The translations under genes and the position numbers were made by a program. From an uncultured Ruminococcus sp. (GTDB taxonomy: Bacteria > Bacillota > Clostridia > Oscillospirales > Ruminococcaceae), in the NCBI GenBank assembly GCA_937942105.1, contig CALDFS010000141.1:1-19295 (forward strand): a DNA stretch of 19,295 nucleotides. Direction: 5' to 3'. Below the pieces are notes generated by a model, which worked only from the letters and a program-made list of their open reading frames with translations, had not been told where the DNA came from and ran no database searches. Of this stretch, positions 5,406 through 13,480 are shown piece after piece (the first letter of the stretch is position 1; every line of letters begins with the position of its first letter).

Positions 5406-7076
5406 TTATTCGGGGAGCTTATCGCTGAACATGATAAGCTGCGAGGTCACCTTTTCGTTTTCGGTGAGGGGCTTGAAGGTGCCGTTTTCGTAGAGCTTAT
5501 TTAGAACGATAACCGCCATGCTGAGGCCAAGCAGAACATTTGCGGTATCGCTCATGATAAGGTCGCGCATGTGCTCGGGGTAATCCCTTGCGCGAATCTG
5601 CGTTGCTTCGAGCTCGGCGTCGATGTATTTGCGCACCTCGGCCGCTGAAAGCTCGGGAAGACTGCTAAGACGCTTCTTAGCTTCGTCAGACGCTACCATT
5701 ATGTTCACCCTGCCGTTGTCGTCGATAAGCTTCCTTTCGCGAAGACGGGCGAATTTCTCGGCGTTCGAGGGGGTATCGTCTATAGCACCGATGATGTATT
5801 CGTAGAGGTATTCGTAGTCCTCCGAAAGGTTGTTCTGCCATGCTCCCACGCGTGAGCAGAGAACGGAATCGACCGACACGGAGCTTACATTATATTTATA
5901 GCTCCAGCGTTCCATGATTCCGCACGCCCACAAAATGGGAATCTTTATTGTTGACTTATAGTCGGGGTCGGAGGGTTCGGACATTATGTTTACATAAGCG
6001 ATAAACTCACCGCCCGCCTTGGTGCGTATGCAGTATTTGTTCCACGCCTCATCATGCGGCTTGAGGTCACCGGTGTAGCCCGATTTGAACGCACGGTTGC
6101 CCACCGCGAAGAATACCGCGGCGGCTTCAAAGAGCTCTCTGTTTCCGTCGGGGATATAGATATCCCGAATGTCCTTAACCGAGTCGATGACTGCCTTTAC
6201 ATATCCCGAGGATATAAGCTCGTCGGCGATTTCGAGTTGTTTTTTGTAGTTGATTTCGTCCTGCTCGATGGAGTAAGTCAGCGGGCTGAAGCAGACGTTG
6301 GTGGTGTATTTGTCCTTGGATTTGCCGCTCTTGCGGACTAAGAAGCCGTTTTCTTCCAGCATATTGATTCTGTCCTCGATGAAAACAAGGGTCAGCCCCA
6401 GCTCGTCAGCGATTTCTTCCTTGGTTCTTGGGGTGAAGTATACGCTGTAGACGATGTTGAGGTTTATCATATCCGAAAGATATGATTCGGGACCCTCGTT
6501 TGCGCCCGTATGTCCGTCATGAGCGAATACGCATTTTGACGGTGATAAGGGATTTAATCCCAGCTTGCCTATTTTTCTTTCCATGGTGTAGTCCTTTCTT
6601 AGTTCGTCTCTGGCCTTGTTTAAGTGCCATTTTACTGTTCCGACAGGAAGACTGAGCCTGCGTGAGATTTCGGCTATCGGCACTCTTTCAAAATAGTGCA
6701 AATACACAATTTCCCGCCGGGTTTTTGTTAAAAACGCTATTTCCACGCGAAGGCGGTCGTATTCCTCCTTCTGCTCTGCCGCACTGAAATCATCCTGAAA
6801 AGGATAATCGGCGTCATAAAGGGATACCCGCTTGCCCTCACCGCCCGGCTTTAGCTTTGCGCGCAGGTGTTTTGAATAGACATGCTCGCACACCTGCCAG
6901 ACAAAACCGTCGGGGTTGCTTATGTCGTCAGTCTTTAAAAGGGCGACCCAAAGCTGAGCACCTATAGCGGCGCATAGCTCCTCGGCTTCGTCGTAGGAAA
7001 AGCATTTCTTTATAGAGTAGCCGTAAATTTTTTTGAAGTATTGCTCGATTATGCGGTTGGCGGATTGCTTGTCCAT
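5406..7076 (-). CDS. ECF-like sigma factor fused to a winged helix and a long C-terminal domain
   Basis: This 556-residue protein begins like a short ECF sigma factor. Region 2 spans about residues 5-75. Region 4 spans about 108-162, with RREIVYLHYFERVPIAEISR and LSLPVGTVKWHLNKARDELR, the promoter -35 binding helix-turn-helix. A winged helix follows at about 206-262 (TKEEIADELGLTLVFIEDRI then NMLEENGFLVRK), ArsR/MarR-like. About 290 further residues have no domain I recognise. Ordinary ECF factors are about 170-200 residues, so this is a sigma factor with a built-in candidate sensor or second DNA-binding module. No anti-sigma gene adjoins it. Four segments of the C-terminal region look helical and soluble, and no membrane span is seen. 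The start at 7076 has only a modest purine-rich site (AAGGAAGG) ahead. Confidence 0.85.
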   Translation of the reverse strand: MDKQSANRIIEQYFKKIYGYSIKKCFSYDEAEELCAAIGAQLWVALLKTDDISNPDGFVWQVCEHVYSKHLRAKLKPGGEGKRVSLYDADYPFQDDFSAAEQKEEYDRLRVEIAFLTKTRREIVYLHYFERVPIAEISRRLSLPVGTVKWHLNKARDELRKDYTMERKIGKLGLNPLSPSKCVFAHDGHTGANEGPESYLSDMINLNIVYSVYFTPRTKEEIADELGLTLVFIEDRINMLEENGFLVRKSGKSKDKYTTNVCFSPLTYSIEQDEINYKKQLEIADELISSGYVKAVIDSVKDIRDIYIPDGNRELFEAAAVFFAVGNRAFKSGYTGDLKPHDEAWNKYCIRTKAGGEFIAYVNIMSEPSDPDYKSTIKIPILWACGIMERWSYKYNVSSVSVDSVLCSRVGAWQNNLSEDYEYLYEYIIGAIDDTPSNAEKFARLRERKLIDDNGRVNIMVASDEAKKRLSSLPELSAAEVRKYIDAELEATQIRARDYPEHMRDLIMSDTANVLLGLSMAVIVLNKLYENGTFKPLTENEKVTSQLIMFSDKLPE

Positions 7077-7309
7077 GTGCAGCCTTCCTTGTCGGTTGTG
7101 AATGTTGGTGATAAGCTTATTCTACGCTTACGCGCAGAATAAGTGTAAACGCTCCGGAGACGTTTGTACCGTTCTTGCTTTTTGCTTAGTACGACTATAT
7201 AGTACCACGGAAATTTAAAAGGTTGGCGGTATTTATTATTTTATCAGATTTTTTGCGGGATGGGAATACTGAAATATAAATTTCAGTCGGATTTGCTGCT
7301 TTAAAGTAC
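7077..7309. other. Divergent intergenic region upstream of the sigma factor and NPSTG genes
   Basis: No gene is seen. In the sigma-gene leader there is an inverted repeat CTTATTCT (7116-7123) / AGAATAAG (7136-7143). A 10-bp palindrome ACTATATAGT lies at 7194-7203, and an operator-like ACTGAAAT-ATAA-ATTTCAGT at 7268-7287. I could not place the sigma-gene promoter with confidence. Confidence 0.5.
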
Positions 7310-7338
7310 TTGACATTGTGGAAAATCGGATTTATAAT
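7310..7338 (+). promoter_or_regulatory. Perfect consensus promoter of the NPSTG surface protein gene, flanked by CTGAAA inverted repeats
   Basis: TTGACA (7310-7315), 17 bp, TATAAT (7333-7338). The region from the -35 box to about 7362 is nearly the same as the greA promoter-leader at 8850-8903. ACTGAAAT-ATAA-ATTTCAGT (7268-7287) lies 22 bp upstream and TTTCAG-G-CTGAAA (7367-7379) lies in the leader. Shared half-sites suggest a regulator that binds both sides. Confidence 0.85.
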
Positions 7339-7436
7339 AATTGTAAATAATGTAGAAGTATACTTGTTTCAGGCTGAAATACACTGTTGGTGATATTTCT
7401 TGCAATATTTTTATAAGCCTTGAAAGGAATGGTTTT

Positions 7437-8219
7437 ATGAAAAAATCGAAAGTTCGTTTTATCTTGACCATCATGGCGGCTGCGGTCATGATGTTTTGCA
7501 TGAGTATTGGCGCATTTGCGAGTACAAATGTTGATGTAAATGCGAAATCGAGCATAAACGTTGAAGAAGCTTATGACTTTGCAACGAAGTTTTTATCTGA
7601 CTTCTACAATGGCGCGCACTATGTTTCGGAAGATTGTGATTTATCAAAATATATAAGCAACGAAAGCTTTTTGGAATACATGAAGGATGTTTACCGGGGC
7701 GAGTCATCCACTTTCAGCCCCGGGGGGATAGAAGACCACCACATAGATTTCACTCTCAAAAGTTCAAAATCAATAGATAATCATATATGGCTTGAAGTTG
7801 TAACTGACCTTGAATTTAAATATACAGATTCGGATATAACTCCTAATGTTACAGATAGTGTAGAGCTGATAATCGGTTTGGAAAACGGAAGCTATGTCCT
7901 TAAAGACTACTATCTGACTTTCTGGGATACGGTTGTACGCGGCGGTATTACATCTATAGACGATCCTTATTTTTGGGATGATCCTGTAAAAGCTGAGGCT
8001 GTTCTTGCCGCTAAGAAAGAGATTGTTGAAGCGAGAAAGAAAACAGATGAAGAAATTGACTCCCGCTCAGTCAAGAATACAAGCAATAATGGGGTTAGCG
8101 GGGAAAGACAGCCTGCTGAGAACAGCAATCCTTCCACGGGCATGGCAATCGCCTTATTGCCGATGGCTTTGGCGGCAGGGGCTGTGGCTCTTGCAGGAAA
8201 AAAGAGGAGCGGGCACTGA
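7437..8219 (+). CDS. Secreted protein with NPSTG sortase-like C-terminal signal
   Basis: This 260-residue protein has a clear signal peptide (MKKSKVRF, hydrophobic 9-25, likely cleavage after AFA at 26-28). It ends with NPSTG (231-235), a hydrophobic stretch and the basic tail KKR, the layout of a sortase cell-wall sorting signal of the NPxTG type common in Clostridia. The mature domain (about 35-175) alternates helices and strands, with aromatic and acidic residues, and ends in LEVVTDLEFKYTD and SYVLKDYYLTFW. It resembles a small NTF2-like fold, but I do not recognise a family. A Lys/Glu/Arg-rich linker (about 180-228) joins it to the anchor. AAAGGA (7423-7428) precedes the ATG. It is a single-gene unit with its own promoter and terminator. 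No sortase gene is in the window. Function unknown; surface location well supported. Confidence 0.8.
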   Translation: MKKSKVRFILTIMAAAVMMFCMSIGAFASTNVDVNAKSSINVEEAYDFATKFLSDFYNGAHYVSEDCDLSKYISNESFLEYMKDVYRGESSTFSPGGIEDHHIDFTLKSSKSIDNHIWLEVVTDLEFKYTDSDITPNVTDSVELIIGLENGSYVLKDYYLTFWDTVVRGGITSIDDPYFWDDPVKAEAVLAAKKEIVEARKKTDEEIDSRSVKNTSNNGVSGERQPAENSNPSTGMAIALLPMALAAGAVALAGKKRSGH

Positions 8220-8254
8220 AAATAAGCCTTAATTAGAACATGAAGCGGCGGCTA

Positions 8255-8295
8255 AATCACCCGATAGCTTAAATTATGCTATCGGGTGATTTTTT
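8255..8295 (+). terminator. Strong intrinsic terminator of the NPSTG protein gene
   Basis: AATCACCCGATAGC (8255-8268) pairs perfectly over 14 bp with GCTATCGGGTGATT (8278-8291), followed by a T-run to 8295. Confidence 0.92.
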
Positions 8296-8304
8296 ACTCC
8301 ATAA

Positions 8305-8466
8305 TCCCTCAAAAAGCGCGGCGGGGAAAACTATTGTCCGCAAATACTTGATGATATTGCAGTTAAGGCTGAGGAGAGGTTTGGGCAGGCGGCACAGACC
8401 AAGACTTCGGATTACACTTATATCAGGCTTTGTCACGAAAGAGGATTCGGAATAAATAAGCTGTGA
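8305..8466 (+). pseudogene. Probable C-terminal remnant of a lost gene
   Basis: A 53-codon open stretch reads like real protein, with KAEERFGQAAQTKTSDYTYI and RLCHERGFGINKL before a TGA at 8464. It has no start codon and no ribosome binding site, and an in-frame stop lies at 8302-8304. I take it as the tail of a gene whose front was deleted; I do not recognise the parent family. It joins directly onto the terminator of the preceding gene, as a deletion scar would. Confidence 0.35.
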
Positions 8467-8473
8467 CAATTAA

Positions 8474-8770
8474 ATGCTCGTTATCTACAGGTTAAAATAA
8501 CGAGCATAACGAGCATCTTTATACAAATATACAGTAATTATTTAATAAAAATGTATAGTCATATGATTACTACTATATTTATCAGGTGAAAATCTCTTTT
8601 TTATTTCCTATTATGCGAACTAATGTTCACTTTTAACATAATTATAGTATTGTTTTGGTGTAATTTATAAGCAATATTAATCATGTTATAGTGAGAATGC
8701 TCGAAATGCTCGTTGTGCTCGTTATTTTCTCTCGGCACATAACGAGCATTTTTCACCCGATAACGAGCAT
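8474..8770. repeat. Two clusters of ATGCTCGTT/AACGAGCAT repeats flanking an AT-rich core
   Basis: Cluster 1 is a perfect 11-bp hairpin, ATGCTCGTTAT (8474-8484) with ATAACGAGCAT (8497-8507), and a further direct copy at 8506-8516. Cluster 2 has three tandem 9-bp units (8697-8723), then ATAACGAGCAT at 8739-8749 and again at 8760-8770. GTGCTCGTTAT (8715-8725) and 8739-8749 form a second hairpin followed by TTTTT. The core between (8517-8696) is very AT-rich with no gene. This could be a REP-like or MITE-like element, a binding array, or the ends of a decayed island. Confidence 0.75.
8616..8629. promoter_or_regulatory. LexA/DinR-like box
   Basis: CGAAC-TAAT-GTTCA matches the Gram-positive LexA consensus CGAAC-N4-GTTCG in all but the last base. 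It lies in AT-rich DNA with no SOS gene following it, so it may be a relic of a lost damage-inducible gene or a chance match. Confidence 0.45.
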
Positions 8771-8849
8771 CTGCCCGATTTTGCCCCTAGTAACGTTCCG
8801 ACCCATGAAAGCCCGCGGGGAATGAATCCCGAAAAAGCCTTCCAAATAC

Positions 8850-8878
8850 TTGACATCCGGCAAAATCGGGTATATAAT
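8850..8878 (+). promoter_or_regulatory. Perfect consensus SigA promoter of greA-lysS
   Basis: TTGACA (8850-8855), 17 bp, TATAAT (8873-8878). The leader holds a CGGCA/TGCCG hairpin (8894-8898 with 8910-8914), about 13 bases before the greA ribosome binding site. Spacer and early leader closely match the promoter at 7310. Confidence 0.9.
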
Positions 8879-8940
8879 TAATTGTTAATAATGCGGCAGT
8901 ATATCCTTTTGCCGTAAATACTTTTTCGGAGGAATTTATT

Positions 8941-9420
8941 ATGGCTATAAAAGCAACAACCATGTCCCGCGAGGGCTTTCAGAAGCTTCAGGACGAGCTG
9001 GAATATCTGGTAACTATAAGACGTAAGGAAGTGGCGGAAAAGCTGAAAGAAGCCCGCTCCTACGGCGACCTTTCCGAAAACGCCGAGTACGACGAAGCCA
9101 AGAACGAGCAGGGAATGCTCGAAGCTCAGATTGCCGATTTAGAGGTAGTAATAGCAAACGCTATAATCGTTGACGACGGCAGCCAGTCCTTGGACGAGGT
9201 CGGCATAGGCTCATATGTTAAGCTGAAGGACTTTGACCTTGACGAGATCGTTGAATATCAGATAGTAGGCTCTACCGAGTCTGACCCGGACGATAACAGG
9301 ATTTCGGATGAATCGCCTGTCGGCAAGGCTTGTCTTAAGAAAAAGGTCGGAGATGTTTTTGAGGTAGAGGTTCCCATGGGAACACTGAAGTTCGAGGTTC
9401 TTAACATCAGAAGACAGTAA
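8941..9420 (+). CDS. greA: Transcription elongation factor GreA
   Basis: This 159-residue protein has the usual GreA length and layout. The N-terminal coiled coil (about 1-75) carries YGDLSENAEYDEAKNEQ with the two acidic tip residues D43 and E46, equivalent to D41 and E44 of the E. coli protein. The C-terminal FKBP-like domain (about 82-159) includes IGSYVKLKDFD, ISDESPVGKACLKKKVGD and EVEVPMGTLKFEVLNI. GreA enters the RNA polymerase secondary channel and stimulates cleavage of backtracked RNA, rescuing stalled complexes. CGGAGGA (8927-8933) precedes the ATG. lysS follows after 27 bp on the same strand, the common greA-lysS pair of Firmicutes. Confidence 0.97.
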   Translation: MAIKATTMSREGFQKLQDELEYLVTIRRKEVAEKLKEARSYGDLSENAEYDEAKNEQGMLEAQIADLEVVIANAIIVDDGSQSLDEVGIGSYVKLKDFDLDEIVEYQIVGSTESDPDDNRISDESPVGKACLKKKVGDVFEVEVPMGTLKFEVLNIRRQ

Positions 9421-9447
9421 AAAATCCCAAAAGAAAGGTAAAAGGCT

Positions 9448-11025
9448 ATGACAGAAGATATAAACACCGCTTGCGCTCCCGATGAAGAGCTTTCGCAGGA
9501 GGAGCTTAATTCTTTAAAGAAGATAAGAATGGATAAGCTTGACGCTATGAAGGCGGCAGGCAAAAACCCATTTGAAATAACCAAGTTCGACTTCAACATC
9601 ACCGCCGCTGACCTGAAGGCGCACTATGAAGCCGCAGAGGCAAAGGCAAAGCAGGAAGCGGGCGAGGATGAAGCCAAGCTGAATGAGGGCTTGGAAGCCA
9701 TTAAGCAGGACAGCTGGCGCATCGCCGGAAGAATTTTAAGCTGGCGCGATATGGGAAAGGCCAACTTCATCAATATTCAGGACGTAAGCGGAAGAATTCA
9801 GTGCTATGTTAGAATTAACGACATCGGCGAGGATAATTTTGCCGAATTCAAGAAGTGGGATATCGGCGACATTGTTGGCGTGGAGGGCTTTGTTTTCCGC
9901 ACACGCAGGGGCGAGGTATCGCTTCACGCGAAGTCGATAACACTGCTTTCAAAGTCGCTTCTTCCCTTGCCCGAAAAGTGGCACGGCTTAAAGGACAGGG
10001 ACGCAAGATATCGCCAGCGCTATGTTGACCTTATAGTAAACCCCGAGGTAAAGGACACCTTTAAAAAGCGCAGCCAGATCCTGCGCGAGCTTAGGGCTTA
10101 CCTTGATTCAAAAGGATTTTTGGAGGTTGACACCCCTATTTTGACTCCGTTTGAGATTGGCGCGTCTGCAAGACCGTTTTTGACCCATCACAACACCCTG
10201 AATATGGATATGGTTCTTAGAATCGAGACGGAGCTGTATTTGAAGCGCCTTGTAGTCGGCGGAATGGACAGGGTTTACGAGGTCGGACGCATATTCAGAA
10301 ACGAGGGTATGGATACCAAGCACAACCCCGAGTTCACAACTATTGAGCTTTATCAGGCCTACACCGACTTCCACGGCATGATGGATTTGGTGGAAGAGAT
10401 GATGAAGACGGTTGCGGGTAACGTCTGCGGAACGCTGGAAATAGAGTATCAGGGTAAGAAAATCGACCTTTCCCACTGGGAGAGGCTGACTATGATAGAA
10501 GCCGTTAAGAAGTATTCCGGCGTTGATTTTAACGACTGGAAGACCGACGAGGACGCTATTGCCTGTGCAAAGGAGCACCACGTAAACCTGCCCGAGGTTC
10601 CCACAAAGGGCGCAATACTTGCAGAATTCTTCGATGCATATGTTGAGGAAAATCTGATCCAGCCGACGTTTATATACGATTATCCGGTTGAGATAAGCCC
10701 GCTTGCAAAACGCAAGCCGAGCGACCCTGCATTCACTGAGCGGTTTGAGTACTTTATAAACGCCACCGAGTTCGGCAACGCCTTCAGCGAGCTCAACGAC
10801 CCCATCGACCAGCGCGAGCGCTTCGAGCGGCAGGTTGCCCAGCGCAAGGAGCTTGCCCCCGAAAGCAAGGCTCAGGTTGATTACGACTATGTTACTGCCC
10901 TTGAATATGGTCTTCCCCCGACGGGCGGACTGGGCTTCGGTGTGGACAGGCTTGTTATGCTACTGACTGACAGCGCTTCTATCAGGGATGTTTTGCTGTT
11001 CCCGACTATGAAGCCGGTGGAATAG
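9448..11025 (+). CDS. lysS: Lysyl-tRNA synthetase, class II
   Basis: This 525-residue enzyme charges tRNA-Lys in the cytoplasm. An OB-fold anticodon-binding domain (about 90-170) includes GKANFINIQDVSGRIQCYVR. The class II core holds motif 1 (about 218-232, SKGFLEVDTPILTP), motif 2 (RIFRNEGMDTKHNPEFT, 281-297) and motif 3 (GLGFGVDRLVMLLT, about 494-507). An Ala/Lys/Glu-rich insertion at about 54-88 precedes the OB fold and makes the protein slightly longer than the B. subtilis enzyme. The substrate-loop block often read as GGA-ARPF is here IGASARPF. It is co-transcribed with greA from 8850. An AAAGG-type site lies before the ATG at 9448. Confidence 0.96.
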   Translation: MTEDINTACAPDEELSQEELNSLKKIRMDKLDAMKAAGKNPFEITKFDFNITAADLKAHYEAAEAKAKQEAGEDEAKLNEGLEAIKQDSWRIAGRILSWRDMGKANFINIQDVSGRIQCYVRINDIGEDNFAEFKKWDIGDIVGVEGFVFRTRRGEVSLHAKSITLLSKSLLPLPEKWHGLKDRDARYRQRYVDLIVNPEVKDTFKKRSQILRELRAYLDSKGFLEVDTPILTPFEIGASARPFLTHHNTLNMDMVLRIETELYLKRLVVGGMDRVYEVGRIFRNEGMDTKHNPEFTTIELYQAYTDFHGMMDLVEEMMKTVAGNVCGTLEIEYQGKKIDLSHWERLTMIEAVKKYSGVDFNDWKTDEDAIACAKEHHVNLPEVPTKGAILAEFFDAYVEENLIQPTFIYDYPVEISPLAKRKPSDPAFTERFEYFINATEFGNAFSELNDPIDQRERFERQVAQRKELAPESKAQVDYDYVTALEYGLPPTGGLGFGVDRLVMLLTDSASIRDVLLFPTMKPVE

Positions 11026-11074
11026 ATGAATCAGAATCAATCAGCGAACATAATTCTAAAGAAAGGGAATAATT

Positions 11075-12424
11075 ATGGGCTTGTTTTTTAAATCAAAAAA
11101 CCGGAAGCTGTCAAAAGAATTCAAGCAGGAAGCTGCGAGAATAGAAGCTGAAAGAAATAAAGGAATGGCAGCTGTAAGGGCTTATCAGGAAGAAAACAAA
11201 GAGAAATTACAGGCAATGGTTGCAGCAGAGGATGAATTGAATGAGCTTATCGGCACAGAACGGATATTGGTTTGCGGCGCAAGCAGCTTTACTAATATGC
11301 TGTTGAAGGATTTGTTGAAGAGAGCAAAAGAGGTTTACGACATTCTTTCTGCAGATTCATCCGAGATAGGGAAAAAGTGCTTAGAAGTGAAGCCTTCAAT
11401 TTTGGCTTTAAGATACGATAAGCCCAATTTGGTTGATTTTGCACATGAAATCATGAAGATATATCCGGACGTTGTGATAATGGCTATTCTCAAAGAGCCT
11501 GATTCCCTTCCTTATAGCGAATCAGAACTGAGAGAAGCTCATATTATGGGCGCTGCGAAATTTCCATGTCGGACCGAAGAATTGGTTAAAGCGTTAAAAG
11601 AGATAAAAAGCCGATATCGTCCCAATGTTGAATATAAAGGAATGATAAATATGGATTCATTTGAATTGTTTCGGGAAAGCTTTTTGAAGAATGCCAATAT
11701 TGATTTGGCAAATTACAGAGAACGCCTTATAGAGCGGAAAGTGAATCAGCTGATGAAAGCGCATAATTTTTCCACCTACCAAGAGTATGCTTGTGCAGTT
11801 GCCGGAAATGAAGGATTAAAGGAAGAGGTTATAGATAATCTTACAGTGCAGGTATCTGATTTTTTCCGCAACACGGGTATGTGGGAGGAACTGGAAAGCA
11901 AGTATATTCCGGAACTGATTGACCGATTTGGACCATCGCTGAAGGTGTGGAGCGCAGGATGCGGCAATGGAGAGGAAGCTTATTCCCTTGTTATATCTAT
12001 GAAGGAGCATATAAATCTCGACGATATTTGTGTATATGCTACAGATATCAGCAGCGCGGCGCTGAATAGAGCAAAAAAGGCGGTGTTTGCGGAAAAAGGC
12101 GTTTCCAATGTGAAAGCACCGGCTTTGCAGAAATACTTTGCAGCAAAAGGCTCATGCTATCAAGTCGTGCCGGAAATTTGCAGTCGGGTGCGCTTTGAAC
12201 GGCACGATCTTTTAAGCGATCCGTATCCAGAGGGATGCCATTTGATAGTGTGCCGTAATACATTGGGATATTTTACTCCCACAGCCGGTAAAATGGCATT
12301 GGAACGATTGGTCAGGGCGATGGCACCTCATGGACTTCTGTTTGTAGGGGAATGTGAAATGCGTCTGAATTACGAGAGTGTGGGGCTGAAAAATAGAGGC
12401 TACTATTTCTACGAAAAGGTATAA
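11075..12424 (+). CDS. Degenerate receiver-CheR methyltransferase fusion
   Basis: This 449-residue protein has a basic coiled-coil start (about 1-58) and a CheY/CheB-like receiver (62-180). A CheR domain follows: an N-terminal helical part at about 192-265 with LTVQVSDFFRN, and the SAM-binding domain at 288-449 with VWSAGCGNGEEAYSL, YATDISSAALNRAK and VCRNTLGYF. CheR enzymes methylate glutamates of chemoreceptors with SAM. The receiver seems unable to accept phosphate: the usual VDDS acidic pair reads VCGA (66-69), the acceptor Asp position reads R113 in ILALRYDKP, and the Lys near the end reads PCR (164-166). No chemotaxis gene is nearby. GAAAGGG (11061-11067) precedes the ATG, 49 bp after lysS with no terminator between, so read-through is likely. 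The methyltransferase call is strong; the physiological target is unknown. Confidence 0.88.
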   Translation: MGLFFKSKNRKLSKEFKQEAARIEAERNKGMAAVRAYQEENKEKLQAMVAAEDELNELIGTERILVCGASSFTNMLLKDLLKRAKEVYDILSADSSEIGKKCLEVKPSILALRYDKPNLVDFAHEIMKIYPDVVIMAILKEPDSLPYSESELREAHIMGAAKFPCRTEELVKALKEIKSRYRPNVEYKGMINMDSFELFRESFLKNANIDLANYRERLIERKVNQLMKAHNFSTYQEYACAVAGNEGLKEEVIDNLTVQVSDFFRNTGMWEELESKYIPELIDRFGPSLKVWSAGCGNGEEAYSLVISMKEHINLDDICVYATDISSAALNRAKKAVFAEKGVSNVKAPALQKYFAAKGSCYQVVPEICSRVRFERHDLLSDPYPEGCHLIVCRNTLGYFTPTAGKMALERLVRAMAPHGLLFVGECEMRLNYESVGLKNRGYYFYEKV

Positions 12425-12500
12425 TATTTCCGCAACTAATATCAAGCACACACCTTGAAAGTCGGCTATAATATGGGTAAACAGTCGAAAGGAAATGGGT

Positions 12501-13466
12501 ATGGATTGGTTCAGATATGTTCAGACGATTATAGACGAAATCGACAGCTGCATTAAAAGCCGGGACGACGAAGCTCTGGCTTTGGAGAAGCTCGCCCAAA
12601 GGCTTGGGTATTCCGAGTTCTATATGTCACGCAAGTTCAAGGAGATTTCGGGAATGTCCTTTAAGGATTATCTGCGCGCAAGAAAGCTGGCTTTCGCTTT
12701 GAAGGACATCCGCGATACCCAAAAAGGAATTCTTGACATAGCCATAGACTACGGCTTTTCCTCGCACGAGGCGTTTACCCGCTCCTTTAAGGAGCTTTAC
12801 GGCATTTCGCCGAGCGAGTATCGCAAAAAGCCTGTTCCGGTGGTACTGCGAACCATACTTCGACCTTTTGACTGCCATATTATAGAAATCGGAGGTTCAG
12901 GACTCATGAGCACAAACGACACTATTAAGACATATTTTGTGACGATACCCGCGCACAAATTCCTGCACATAAGAAACTACGAAAGCATAGGCTATTGGGA
13001 TTTCTGGCAGAAGCAGTCGAAGATTCCCGGGCAGGACTGCGAGACGATTTGCGGGCTGCTTGACAGCATTAAGGGCAAGCTTGACGATGTTGGCGGAACC
13101 GAGGAAAATGCAAGCTCGGGTCAGCTGATGGCTTATATCAACGAGCCTTCGGGCAGGCTGTGCAGCTGGGGAATCCCGCTGGCAGAGGCATATGGGGTCA
13201 GGCTTCCGGCGGACTACAGCGGGGAAGTGCCTGAACAAATGCTGCTTATGGACGTTCCCGAGGGGGAGTATATCGTCTTCGAGCATGGACCGTTTAACTA
13301 CGAGACTCAGAACTGCGCCGTCGAGGCAAAAATCGAGCAGGCTATGAAGGATTTCGACTGGGAAAAGAGCGGCTATCGGCTCGACACTACTCAGGGCAGA
13401 GTGTTCTATTTCTATCACGACGAAAAGCGGTTCTGGAAGTTTGTAAGACCTGTTAAGAAAGCATAA
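12501..13466 (+). CDS. AraC-family regulator with GyrI-like effector domain
   Basis: This 321-residue protein has an N-terminal AraC double helix-turn-helix (about 6-110), with LAQRLGYSEFYMSRKFKEI and DIAIDYGFSSHEAFTRSFKE followed by LYGISPSEYRK. A C-terminal GyrI-like effector-binding domain (about 136-321) starts at TYFVTIPAHKFLHIRNYE. Such proteins bind small molecules, often drugs or cationic compounds, and regulate nearby or distant genes. I choose ATG at 12501 because AAAGGA (12488-12493) is seven bases ahead; the ATG at 12495 is only one base from it. The length and order match many clostridial AraC/GyrI proteins. The target is not evident from neighbours. It ends at a strong terminator. 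Confidence 0.9.
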   Translation: MDWFRYVQTIIDEIDSCIKSRDDEALALEKLAQRLGYSEFYMSRKFKEISGMSFKDYLRARKLAFALKDIRDTQKGILDIAIDYGFSSHEAFTRSFKELYGISPSEYRKKPVPVVLRTILRPFDCHIIEIGGSGLMSTNDTIKTYFVTIPAHKFLHIRNYESIGYWDFWQKQSKIPGQDCETICGLLDSIKGKLDDVGGTEENASSGQLMAYINEPSGRLCSWGIPLAEAYGVRLPADYSGEVPEQMLLMDVPEGEYIVFEHGPFNYETQNCAVEAKIEQAMKDFDWEKSGYRLDTTQGRVFYFYHDEKRFWKFVRPVKKA

Positions 13467-13480
13467 ATTCGCTGAATCGC

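Noticed and set aside
8474..8770. CRISPR array
   Set aside because: The repeats are 9-11 bp, inverted as well as direct, and unevenly spaced, unlike CRISPR repeats and spacers.
10108..10581. 157-codon minus-strand frame within lysS
   Set aside because: It is wholly antisense to an intact synthetase core and has no family features.
12455..12472. TTGAAA and TATAAT before the AraC-like gene
   Set aside because: The spacer is only six bases, so they cannot form one promoter; only the -10 box might be used.
12897..13418. 173-codon minus-strand frame within the AraC-like gene
   Set aside because: It is antisense to a recognised effector-binding domain and has no start signal.
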